A stretch of DNA of 64,000 bases from assembly GCF_031179985.1 (NCBI RefSeq), contig NZ_JAPSHJ010000015.1, forward strand, positions 1-64,000. The letters run 5' to 3'. Positions 1 through 8,105 of this stretch are shown in pieces. This stretch comes from Arthrobacter sp. (GTDB lineage Bacteria > Actinomycetota > Actinomycetes > Actinomycetales > Micrococcaceae). The position numbers and the translations under genes are program-made. The notes below the pieces were generated by a model that made no database searches, was not told where the DNA came from, and worked only from the letters and a program-made list of their open reading frames with translations. Positions within the stretch are counted from its first letter, which is position 1. Each line of letters starts with the position of its first letter.

Positions 1-117
1 ATCAATAAAACAATTGGTATCAACAAACTTGGCACACTATTGAGTTCTCAAACAACAGACACACCCGGCACCACCACAACACTTCACAGCCGTGGATCGC
101 TCCGGAGCAACTTTTCA
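1..117 (-). other. rRNA operon leader (operon continues off the left edge)
   Basis: No protein gene is supported between 1 and 362. Read on the minus strand, positions 31-50 give the motif GAGAACTCAATAGTGTGCC, which is typical of actinobacterial rRNA leaders and spacers. It is followed by an AT-rich stretch running off the left edge. With the promoter at 118-146 this indicates the start of an rRNA transcript whose 16S gene lies outside the window. The motif also occurs in 16S-23S spacers, but the nearby promoter and the adjacent protein gene favour a leader. Confidence 0.7.
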
Positions 118-146
118 AACTTACCCGCTAGCTTCACCCTAGTCAA
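118..146 (-). promoter_or_regulatory. Probable rRNA operon promoter
   Basis: On the minus strand a -35 hexamer TTGACT (141-146) is separated by exactly 17 bases from a -10 hexamer TAAGTT (118-123). Transcription would run toward position 1, through the leader motif at 31-50. Spacing and hexamers fit a vegetative sigma factor. The link to rRNA is inferred from the leader motif. Confidence 0.7.
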
Positions 147-284
147 ATCGGTGATCCTGACTCATTCTTGCCTGAGGCATCTGGGTCATCTTCACCGACC
201 AACTCCGGGGAGCAGCGCGGGTATTAACGTTACCACCACTTTGCCCCGGAGACAAAACCCCTCAGCCTGGAGGGCCCGCCGACC

Positions 285-319
285 AAAAGGAGCCCGGAAT
301 CCTCTCGATTCCGGGCTCC
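285..319 (-). terminator. Rho-independent terminator after the maltokinase/glgB gene
   Basis: A perfect 12-bp stem (289-300 with 308-319, arm GGAGCCCGGAAT) has a 7-base loop. On the minus strand it is followed by a short T run (285-288). It lies about 45 bases past the stop codon of the gene ending at 363. Confidence 0.85.
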
Positions 320-362
320 CACTGGTTGTCTCGGCAACTGTTCCAGCTCCCGCAGGCGTTCT

Positions 363-3300
363 TTACATCACGATGGCCGGCGGCAAACCTGGCAGGGTGT
401 CGGTAGCCGGCTTGAAGTACGCAACTCCGAGCGGAGGCAGCGTCACTTTCAAGCTCGCGGGCTGCCCGTCGATCCCGGGGCCGGATGATTTCAGTGTGCC
501 CTTGTTCTCCACCCCGGAACCGCCGTAGGCTACCGCGTCCGTGTTGAGAACTTCCTCCCAGACGCCTGCTGACGGAACCCCGAGCACAAAGTCCTGATGC
601 GGGCCGCCGGAGAAGTTCACAGCGACCACCACAGGACTTCCCTTGGTATCCCAGCGGATGAAGGTCAGGACGTTCCGATCAGCGTCACCGCCGTTGATCC
701 ATTGGAAGCCGCCGGGTTCGTTGTCCCGTTCGTACAGGGCGGGCGTCGAGCTGTACAACTCGTTGAGGTCCTTAGTCAGGAGCTGAACTCCACGGTGGGC
801 AGGAATGTCAGCAAGCCACCAGTCAAGGCCATGCTGTTCGGACCACTCAGCTTCCTGGCCGAATTCGGTGCCCATGAAAATGAGCTGCTTGCCCGGATGC
901 GCCCACTGGAAACCGAGGAAGGCGCGGAGGTTAGCCAGCTGCTGCCATCGGTCACCGGGCATCTTGCGCAGCATCGACCCCTTGCCGTGTACGACTTCAT
1001 CGTGGCTGATGGGCAGGAGGAAGTTCTCGGTGAAGGCATAGACAAGGGAGAACGTGACGGTGCCGTGGTGCCACTTACGGTTTACGGGGTTTTCGGAGAT
1101 GTACTTGAGCGAATCGTGCATCCATCCCATGTTCCATTTCAGCCCGAAGCCCAGCCCGTTGTGGCTGGTGGGGGCGGTAACCCCGGGGAAGGCCGTGGAT
1201 TCCTCTGCGATCATGACAGCACCGGGGTGGGTCTTGTAGACGGTGGCGTTGGCTTCCTGAAGGAAGGAGATGGCTTCAAGGTTTTCCCGGCCGCCGAACC
1301 TGTTGGGTTGCCACTGGCCGTCTTCCCGCGAGTAATCCAGGTAGAGCATTGATGCGACAGCATCCACCCGAAGTCCGTCAATGTGGAACTCATCAAGCCA
1401 GTAGAGGGCATTGGAAACCAGGAAGTTGCGCACTTCAGTCCGGCCGAAGTCGAAGATGAGTGTTCCCCAGTCAGGGTGCTCACCCAGGTTGGGGTCCGCG
1501 TGCTCGTAGAGTGGCTGACCGTCGAACTGCGCCAGCGCCCATGAATCCTTGGGGAAGTGGGCGGGGACCCAGTCCAGCAGCACACCGATGCCTGCCTGGT
1601 GGAGGGCATCGACGAGGTGGCGGAACTCATCGGGGTGCCCGAACCGTGATGTGGGGGCGAAATACGATGTGACCTGATAGCCCCAGGATCCGCCGAACGG
1701 GTGCTCGGCAACAGGCATGAACTCGACGTGCGTGAAGCCAAGCCATTTCACGTATTCCACAAGTTCCTTGGCCAATTGGCGGTAGTCCAGTCCTACACGC
1801 CAGGAGCCCAAGTGGACTTCGTAGACACTCATGGCCGAGTTGTGCGGATCCCGCTCCGCCCGGGCAGCCATCCATTCTGCGTCCTGGAAGTTGTAGCTGG
1901 AGTCAACGACGCGGGACGCCGTCAGCGGCGGGACCTCGGTGCCGAAGGCCAGCGGATCAGCCTTTTCGACCCAATGACCGGCCTTGGTCTTGATTTCGAA
2001 TTTGTAGCACGCCCCTGCTGCCACGCCGGGGATGAAGAGTTCCCATACACCTGAGGAACCGAGGGAGCGCATCGAGTACTCCCGCCCGTCCCACGCGTTG
2101 AAATCACCCTTGACGCGTACAGCCTCTGCGTTCGGTGCCCAGACGGCGAAGGAGACGCCATGGATTTCTCCCAATGAGGAGGCATAGTTCTGAACGTGCG
2201 CTCCCAGCACTTCCCAGAGCTTCTCGTGGCGGCCTTCACCGATGAGGTGCAGGTCCACTTCCCCGACAGTTGGAAGGTAGCGGTAGGGATCGTCAGTGGC
2301 CTGCGGCAACCGGTCCTCGTAGGTGACCTCCAGGCGGTAGTCCGGAACATGGCCGGGATCAATAGGGTCAAGGACTGCGACCCATATGCCGTGTGCTTCG
2401 TGGGACATGGGGAAAGTCCCGGCAGCGGTGACAACGGAGACAGCCTCCGCCAGGTGCTTCACCGTCCTGATGGTGACGTGGCCGTGGTCATCCAGGTGTG
2501 CCCCCAGGACCGAGTGGGGAGCGTGGTACTCCCCCGCAGCGACTTTCCCCAGGACATCGGGATTCACGTGTAGAGGTGCCCCGGGCCGTTCGGTGCGTGC
2601 TGAGCCTGTCATGTTCTTGTTACCTTCCGCTGCCGCTCCGGCGGATGTGCCGGAGCCTGTACTGCTGAGGAGACGCTGGGATGCGTTCACTGGAATGGCC
2701 AGCCAACCCGGCCTGTTCCGCAATTCATAAACGACTTCGTAGAGTGCCTTATCCAGCCACAATGCCACGAACAAGGGTGATTCGCGGTCAATCGTTCCCG
2801 GTGTGACCTGCGCATAGCCGGCAAGGAACGCCTCGGCACAGTCATCCACCCAGGAAGCGGGCACTTCGGTTCCTGCTTTTTCCCGGACGGCTGCACCGGC
2901 AGCGTAGTCGAAGGACCGCAGCATGCCCACGACGTCCCTGAGAGGGACGTCTGGCTGGTTGCGTTCGGAAATGGGACGCAGCGGTTCACCCTCAAAATCC
3001 AAAATCGCCCAGCGGGCGGGATCTTCTCCCGTTCCGGGAACCTGCAGAATCTGCCCCAAGTGAAGGTCCCCGTGGATCCGCTGCAGCGGACCTGCCTCAC
3101 AACCGTCCAGACGTTTGAGCAGGACTGCCAGTTCGTCGTCGTAAGGTCCGACGACGGTGCCGGCCTCCGCCCAGGACTGCCGCACGCGCTGGGCTACCCC
3201 GGGCGCGATGTCCTGGCCCGGGGAGGACTCAGCAGTGAGTCCCAGGGTCTCAGCGAGCCTTCGGTGCACGGTGGCTGTCGCCACGCCAAGATCATGCGCT

Positions 3301-4100
3301 TCCCTGGAGAAATCCTTACCGCTGGTGGCGGCATCCACCGCAAGGCGCCAGGCATCAAGCCCCCCGGCGAGAAACTCGTGGGCCACGGCCAGTTCGCCAT
3401 GAACAGGCTCTCCCTGCCCAAAGCGAGTGGCTGCTGTCCCATCCGGTCCTGTCCCCGGCCCCGGAGCTTCCCATTGGCCGCTGACCCAGCCAAGGGTAGC
3501 CGGCACTTCGACGGTGCGGGCAGCGGTCAAGGCCGCTCCTACCTCAACCTCCGGGTTGCGTCCTGCCGTGAGGACACGGAAGAACTTGAGGATTGCTGCC
3601 GATTCGCCGTCGTCCACGATGACAGAACTGTTGGATTGCTCACCGGAGAGGACCCGGACCTTGCCCTCGGCCGTTGGCAGGCGGAAGCCCGAAGGCACAA
3701 GGTGGCCCTCGGCAGTTCCGCCCGGGGCCGTGCTCTCGGTCCGCATGAGGTCCAGCCAGGAAGAAACGAAGTCGCGGTCGTGCACGGCATCGTAAATCCA
3801 GCGGTGTCCCAGGTCCGAGAAAACACTTTCGCCTACTAGGGCTGATTCAGCGCCCGGCAAGGGTTGGTCGTGGTAGCTGAGGGGCACTTGAACCACATCC
3901 GTGCGGCTGGCACCGTCGGCAGTCGAGTAGGTGACGGCAACCATGAATACTTCGTGGCCACTGCCTTCCCTGCCTGCCAAGGTGAGTCCGCCGACGGGGG
4001 CAAGGGAAAAGTCTGAGCCCTTAACCGGGAACCACCGCTGGGACGGAAGCCAGGCCGTGAGGAGGTCGCTGAGGGGCGGGTTGAGTGTCGTTGTCCTCAT
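363..4100 (-). CDS. glgB: Fused maltokinase / 1,4-alpha-glucan branching enzyme
   Basis: The 1245-residue protein has two halves. Residues 1-470 are a maltokinase (ATP + maltose to maltose-1-phosphate), with the kinase motif HGDLHLGQ at 343-350 and ILDFEG at 366-371. Residues about 505-1245 are a GH13 branching enzyme that adds alpha-1,6 branches to glucan: nucleophile Asp913 in GLRVDAV, acid/base Glu966 in IAEES, and Asp1034 in SHDEVVHG. A glycine/alanine/serine-rich linker (about 478-500) joins them. I chose the ATG at 4100 because it follows the treS stop codon by one base; a longer frame upstream would overlap treS by about 120 bases. An internal ATG at 2612 with GGAAGG ten bases upstream could also start a free branching enzyme. 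It is the last gene of the glgE-treS operon. Confidence 0.93.
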   Translation of the reverse strand: MRTTTLNPPLSDLLTAWLPSQRWFPVKGSDFSLAPVGGLTLAGREGSGHEVFMVAVTYSTADGASRTDVVQVPLSYHDQPLPGAESALVGESVFSDLGHRWIYDAVHDRDFVSSWLDLMRTESTAPGGTAEGHLVPSGFRLPTAEGKVRVLSGEQSNSSVIVDDGESAAILKFFRVLTAGRNPEVEVGAALTAARTVEVPATLGWVSGQWEAPGPGTGPDGTAATRFGQGEPVHGELAVAHEFLAGGLDAWRLAVDAATSGKDFSREAHDLGVATATVHRRLAETLGLTAESSPGQDIAPGVAQRVRQSWAEAGTVVGPYDDELAVLLKRLDGCEAGPLQRIHGDLHLGQILQVPGTGEDPARWAILDFEGEPLRPISERNQPDVPLRDVVGMLRSFDYAAGAAVREKAGTEVPASWVDDCAEAFLAGYAQVTPGTIDRESPLFVALWLDKALYEVVYELRNRPGWLAIPVNASQRLLSSTGSGTSAGAAAEGNKNMTGSARTERPGAPLHVNPDVLGKVAAGEYHAPHSVLGAHLDDHGHVTIRTVKHLAEAVSVVTAAGTFPMSHEAHGIWVAVLDPIDPGHVPDYRLEVTYEDRLPQATDDPYRYLPTVGEVDLHLIGEGRHEKLWEVLGAHVQNYASSLGEIHGVSFAVWAPNAEAVRVKGDFNAWDGREYSMRSLGSSGVWELFIPGVAAGACYKFEIKTKAGHWVEKADPLAFGTEVPPLTASRVVDSSYNFQDAEWMAARAERDPHNSAMSVYEVHLGSWRVGLDYRQLAKELVEYVKWLGFTHVEFMPVAEHPFGGSWGYQVTSYFAPTSRFGHPDEFRHLVDALHQAGIGVLLDWVPAHFPKDSWALAQFDGQPLYEHADPNLGEHPDWGTLIFDFGRTEVRNFLVSNALYWLDEFHIDGLRVDAVASMLYLDYSREDGQWQPNRFGGRENLEAISFLQEANATVYKTHPGAVMIAEESTAFPGVTAPTSHNGLGFGLKWNMGWMHDSLKYISENPVNRKWHHGTVTFSLVYAFTENFLLPISHDEVVHGKGSMLRKMPGDRWQQLANLRAFLGFQWAHPGKQLIFMGTEFGQEAEWSEQHGLDWWLADIPAHRGVQLLTKDLNELYSSTPALYERDNEPGGFQWINGGDADRNVLTFIRWDTKGSPVVVAVNFSGGPHQDFVLGVPSAGVWEEVLNTDAVAYGGSGVENKGTLKSSGPGIDGQPASLKVTLPPLGVAYFKPATDTLPGLPPAIVM

Positions 4101-4101
4101 G

Positions 4102-5898
4102 TCAGCCCTCGATGGAAAGGATTGGCATCGCCTGGGTGTAGGGGGACGATGGGTTGGACGCCGCCGAACGTACCCGCAGCCAGAAGAAGTCGTGGCTTCC
4201 CAGGGTGAGAGTAAGGTTTCCATCGTCGCCGATGGGCGGGAACGTCTGGCCGCCGAAGACGTCGCGGAGCCCGCGGCCGGCCAGATGCGGCACCCGGAGC
4301 GTGGTGGCTACGGGATGCTGCGAGAGGTTGAAGGCGCAAAGAATGGTTTCGCCGTCCTCCCCAGCCGAATTCCCCTCAGGGAGTTCACGCAGATACGCAA
4401 GTACGACGTCGTGATCCGCTTCAATGTGCCGGAATCCGCCGAGGCCGAAGGCCGGATGGTTCCGGCGGACGCTCAGAATTTGCCGGGTCCACCGCAGCAG
4501 CGAGCCCGAGTGTGCAGCCTCAGCCTCCACGTTGGCCATGGAGTAGTTATACACGAGGGACTGGATGACAGGCAGGTACAGCTTGCCCGGATCCGCATGG
4601 GAGAAGCCGGCGTTCCGGTCGGGGTTCCACTGCATCGGAGTGCGGACCGCGTCGCGGTCTTCGAGCCAGATGTTGTCCCCCATCCCGATCTCGTCCCCGT
4701 AGTACAGGAACGGGCTTCCAGGCAGGGAGAGCAGCAACGCGTTGATGAGCTCAATCTCAGACCGCGAATTGTCCAGGAGCGGGGCAAGCCTGCGCCGGAT
4801 GCCGATATTCGCCCGCATCCGGGGATCCGGAGCGTACCAGCCCAGCATTGCCGCGCGTTCGTCCGCTGTGACCATCTCGAGGGTGAGTTCATCATGGTTC
4901 CGCAGGAATGTTCCCCATTGGGCGCCTTCGGGAATGTCCGGCGTATCCCTCATCGTCTCGATGATAGGTGCCGCCTTCTGGTCCCGAAGCGCGTAATAGA
5001 GCCGGGGCATGATGGGGAAATGGAAGGCCATGTGGCACTCCGGCTCTTCCTCCGTACCGAAGTATTCCACCACCTCATTGGGGGGCTGGTTGGCTTCGGC
5101 GATGATGACGCGACCCGGATAGTTCTCGTCCACCATTTTCCGGAGCCGGCGCAGGAACTCGTGGGTTGCCGGCAGGTTTTCGCAGTTGGTCCCCTCCTCT
5201 TCAAAGAGGTAGGGAATCGCATCGGCACGGAAACCGTCGATGCCCTGATCCAGCCAGAACCTCACCACATCGAACAGGGCGTCAATGACCCGGGGGTTCT
5301 CAAAGTTCAGGTCCGGCTGATGGCTGAAGAAGCGGTGCCAGAAAAACTGCCGGCGGATGGGATCGAAGGTCCAGTTGGACTCTTCGGTATCGACGAAGAT
5401 GATGCGCGCGTCCTGATACTTCTCATCCGTGTCGCTCCAGACATAGAAATCTCCGAAGGGCCCGTCCGGATCCTTCCGCGACTCCTGGAACCACGGGTGC
5501 TGATCGGATGTGTGGTTCAGCGGAAGGTCGATGATCACACGGACTCCGCGGGCGTGTGCCTCTGCAACCAGTCGCTTGAAGTCGCTGATGGTGCCGAACT
5601 CGTCCAGGACGGAGTTGTAGTCCGAGATGTCGTACCCGCCGTCGCGCAACGGAGACTGGAAGAACGGCGGCAGCCAGAGGCAGTCCACACCAAGCCACTG
5701 CAGGTAGTCGAGCTTTTCGATCAGTCCGTGAAAGTCCCCCGAGCCGTCGCCGTTGCCGTCGGCAAACCCACGGACAAGTACCTCGTAGAACACGGCCTTC
5801 CGGTACCACATCGGATCATGGGGCAGTCCGGGCGCGTTCAGCTCGAAGCTGCTCTTGGGCGTGAAGTGATGGGTAGGGTTCTGCGGGCTGAAACTCAC
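4102..5898 (-). CDS. treS: Maltose alpha-D-glucosyltransferase / trehalose synthase
   Basis: This 598-residue GH13 enzyme interconverts trehalose and maltose and so supplies maltose to the maltokinase encoded next. Catalytic residues visible are the nucleophile Asp226 in GFRADAI, acid/base Glu268 in VIIAEAN, and the [10 protein letters not shown] segment. I chose the GTG at 5898 because GGAGGT lies six bases upstream; the open frame extends upstream but would overlap glgE. The ribosome-binding site overlaps the glgE stop codon, so translation is probably coupled. Many bacteria have a TreS-maltokinase fusion; here the kinase is fused to GlgB instead. Confidence 0.93.
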   Translation of the reverse strand: MSFSPQNPTHHFTPKSSFELNAPGLPHDPMWYRKAVFYEVLVRGFADGNGDGSGDFHGLIEKLDYLQWLGVDCLWLPPFFQSPLRDGGYDISDYNSVLDEFGTISDFKRLVAEAHARGVRVIIDLPLNHTSDQHPWFQESRKDPDGPFGDFYVWSDTDEKYQDARIIFVDTEESNWTFDPIRRQFFWHRFFSHQPDLNFENPRVIDALFDVVRFWLDQGIDGFRADAIPYLFEEEGTNCENLPATHEFLRRLRKMVDENYPGRVIIAEANQPPNEVVEYFGTEEEPECHMAFHFPIMPRLYYALRDQKAAPIIETMRDTPDIPEGAQWGTFLRNHDELTLEMVTADERAAMLGWYAPDPRMRANIGIRRRLAPLLDNSRSEIELINALLLSLPGSPFLYYGDEIGMGDNIWLEDRDAVRTPMQWNPDRNAGFSHADPGKLYLPVIQSLVYNYSMANVEAEAAHSGSLLRWTRQILSVRRNHPAFGLGGFRHIEADHDVVLAYLRELPEGNSAGEDGETILCAFNLSQHPVATTLRVPHLAGRGLRDVFGGQTFPPIGDDGNLTLTLGSHDFFWLRVRSAASNPSSPYTQAMPILSIEG

Positions 5899-5902
5899 TA
5901 GG

Positions 5903-7972
5903 CTACCTCCGGATGCTGAAGATGTGGGCAGGTTCGATGTGCGCGTCAAGCCTTACGTAGTTGTACTCCCCCCATTCATAGCTCTCGCCGGAAAGCAGGT
6001 CATCCACCCGGAACCCGCCGCCAGGCGTCAGGTTTTCGGTATCGAGCTCCAGCGCGGCCAGGTCCAGCGCGACCGTACTCTCACGGGCGCTGTGCGGATC
6101 CACGTTGACCACAATGATCAGAGTGTCCTTGGTGCCGTCGGGGAGGGTTTTGTGCTTGGAGTACACGATGGTGGCTTCATCAGTGCTCTGGTGCAGGGTC
6201 AGGTTCTGCAGATCGCCGAGTGCAGGGTGGGTGTGCCTGATCTCGTTGAGCCGGGTGATGTACGGCGCCAGCGTCCGTCCCGAGGCGGCAGCGGCATCCC
6301 AGTCGCGGGCCTTGTACTCGAACTTCTCGTTGTCGATGTATTCCTCGGCTCCGGGGCGGGCCACATGCTCATACAGTTCGTAGCCGGCGTACATTCCCCA
6401 GATCGGGCTTGCCGTTGCCGCGAGGGTGGCCCTGATCTTGAAAGCGGCCGGACCGCCGTATTGCAGGTACTCCGTCAGGATGTCCGGTGTGTTGACGAAG
6501 AAGTTGGGCCGGAAATAGGCCGCGGACTCGTGACTGACTTCCTGGAAATACGTCTCCAGTTCGGTCTTGGTATTTCGCCAGGTGAAGTACGTGTAGGACT
6601 GCTGGAAACCTGCGCGCCCCAGCGCGTGCATCATGGCAGGCCGGGTGAAAGCCTCGGCCAGGAAAACAACCTCGGGGTGTTTTTTGTTGACCTTGCGGAT
6701 CAGCCATTCCCAGAACCAGACCGGCTTGGTGTGCGGGTTATCAACACGGAAAATCTTGACCCCGTGGCTTACCCACAACAGCACAATGCGAAGAATCTCG
6801 TTCGACAGCCCTGAGGGGTCATTGTCGAAGTTCAGGGGAAATATGTCCTGGTACTTCTTTGGCGGGTTCTCGGCGTAGGCAATACTGCCGTCCACCCGTG
6901 TTGTGAACCATTCCGGATGGGACTGCACCCAGGGGTGGTCCGGGGCTGCCTGCAACGCCAGGTCCAGCGCAACTTCAAGGCCCAGTTCGCCTGCCCGTGC
7001 CACAAAAGAGTCGAAATCCTCGAACGTGCCGAGGTCCGGGTGGATGGCGTCATGGCCTCCTTCCTTCGCCCCGATTGCCCAAGGCGAACCGGGGTCGTTG
7101 GGCCCGGCGATCAGCGTGTTGTTGGGCCCCTTGCGGTGCTGCACACCAATGGGGTGGATCGGCGGCATGTAGATGATGTCGAATCCCATGGCGGCCACGG
7201 CTTCAAGGCGCTTTGCGGCGGTCTGGAAATTGCCCGAGATCCACTCGCCGGTTTCGTGGTTCCGGACCGCACCTTCGGAGCGGGGGAAGAATTCGTACCA
7301 GGCGCCGCGGCCTGCGAGGTCACGCTCGACGAGGAGGGGGAACTGCTCTGAGGTAGTAACCATATCCCTGATGGGCTGGCGTTCGACGACGGCGGTTACT
7401 TCTGCGCTGAAGCCGCCACCCAGGCGCTCTTCAGGGGACAGCGACGTGTCGGACAGCACCACGACAGCGGTTCGGAGTGTGCGCCGATCGGCAGAGTTCC
7501 GGCTGGAGTCCTCGGCAGCTTCGGCAAGGAGTGCAGCACCTTCGGCGAGCATGAGCTCCACGTCAATGCCTGCCTCAACCTTGACTTCGGCGTTGTGGTG
7601 CCATGTTCCGTAGCGGTCGTTCCAGGCCTCGATCACAAAAGACCAGTTGCCGGTGGACGTGGGGGTCAGGATGCCTTCCCATAGGTCTGTGCCCTTGCCC
7701 CGGTCACCGCGGGGTGGATAGAGCCGCACGCGCTGCCGCTCTTTGCCCTTGGGGTCCAGGAGCACTGCGCTAACGCCCAGCTGATCATGGCCCTCGCGGA
7801 AGGCCGTGGCTGCCACCACAAGATCTTCGCCGGGCAGGGCCTTGGCAGGGAACTTCCCGCCCTCGACGACGGGCTTCACATTTGTGATCGGGAAACGGCC
7901 GAATTGCAGGCCGTCCGTGATCAGAGCCTTGGGCTTTTGCTTGGATGAGGCACTGGTTCGGGAAGTAGTCAC
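5903..7972 (-). CDS. glgE: Alpha-1,4-glucan:maltose-1-phosphate maltosyltransferase
   Basis: The 689-residue GlgE (GH13_3) transfers maltose from maltose-1-phosphate to the end of an alpha-1,4-glucan. The N-terminal beta domain (about 20-200) is followed by the catalytic barrel, with nucleophile Asp411 in [10 protein letters not shown] and acid/base Glu440 in VVFLAEAF. It starts at a GTG and is the first gene of the operon glgE-treS-maltokinase/glgB, divergent from glgP. The region upstream carries an AT-rich palindrome (8041-8056) with -10-like hexamers on both strands. The neighbouring genes supply its substrate and branch its product. Confidence 0.95.
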   Translation of the reverse strand: MTTSRTSASSKQKPKALITDGLQFGRFPITNVKPVVEGGKFPAKALPGEDLVVAATAFREGHDQLGVSAVLLDPKGKERQRVRLYPPRGDRGKGTDLWEGILTPTSTGNWSFVIEAWNDRYGTWHHNAEVKVEAGIDVELMLAEGAALLAEAAEDSSRNSADRRTLRTAVVVLSDTSLSPEERLGGGFSAEVTAVVERQPIRDMVTTSEQFPLLVERDLAGRGAWYEFFPRSEGAVRNHETGEWISGNFQTAAKRLEAVAAMGFDIIYMPPIHPIGVQHRKGPNNTLIAGPNDPGSPWAIGAKEGGHDAIHPDLGTFEDFDSFVARAGELGLEVALDLALQAAPDHPWVQSHPEWFTTRVDGSIAYAENPPKKYQDIFPLNFDNDPSGLSNEILRIVLLWVSHGVKIFRVDNPHTKPVWFWEWLIRKVNKKHPEVVFLAEAFTRPAMMHALGRAGFQQSYTYFTWRNTKTELETYFQEVSHESAAYFRPNFFVNTPDILTEYLQYGGPAAFKIRATLAATASPIWGMYAGYELYEHVARPGAEEYIDNEKFEYKARDWDAAAASGRTLAPYITRLNEIRHTHPALGDLQNLTLHQSTDEATIVYSKHKTLPDGTKDTLIIVVNVDPHSARESTVALDLAALELDTENLTPGGGFRVDDLLSGESYEWGEYNYVRLDAHIEPAHIFSIRR

Positions 7973-8040
7973 AGGCTCGACGTTATCGAGAAATCCGGTG
8001 AAATGCTAAGGAAGCGATCTTTTTTCGGCTCAGCGATTCG

Positions 8041-8056
8041 TCATTTATACAAATGA
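8041..8056. promoter_or_regulatory. AT-rich palindrome between glgE and glgP
   Basis: TCATTT-ATAC-AAATGA is a perfect inverted repeat with 6-base arms in the divergent intergenic region. It contains TATACA reading toward glgP and TATAAA reading toward glgE, so overlapping -10 elements are possible. I could not find a convincing -35 on either strand. Confidence 0.4.
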
Positions 8057-8105
8057 AACCTCTACATGTTCCGACGAGTCCGAGTTGTCCGTTAGTGTGG
8101 CGCAG

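Noticed and set aside
3931..5901. 656-codon open frame on the plus strand
   Set aside because: It runs antisense to treS and the maltokinase, has no conserved motif, and is the usual shadow of a GC-rich gene.
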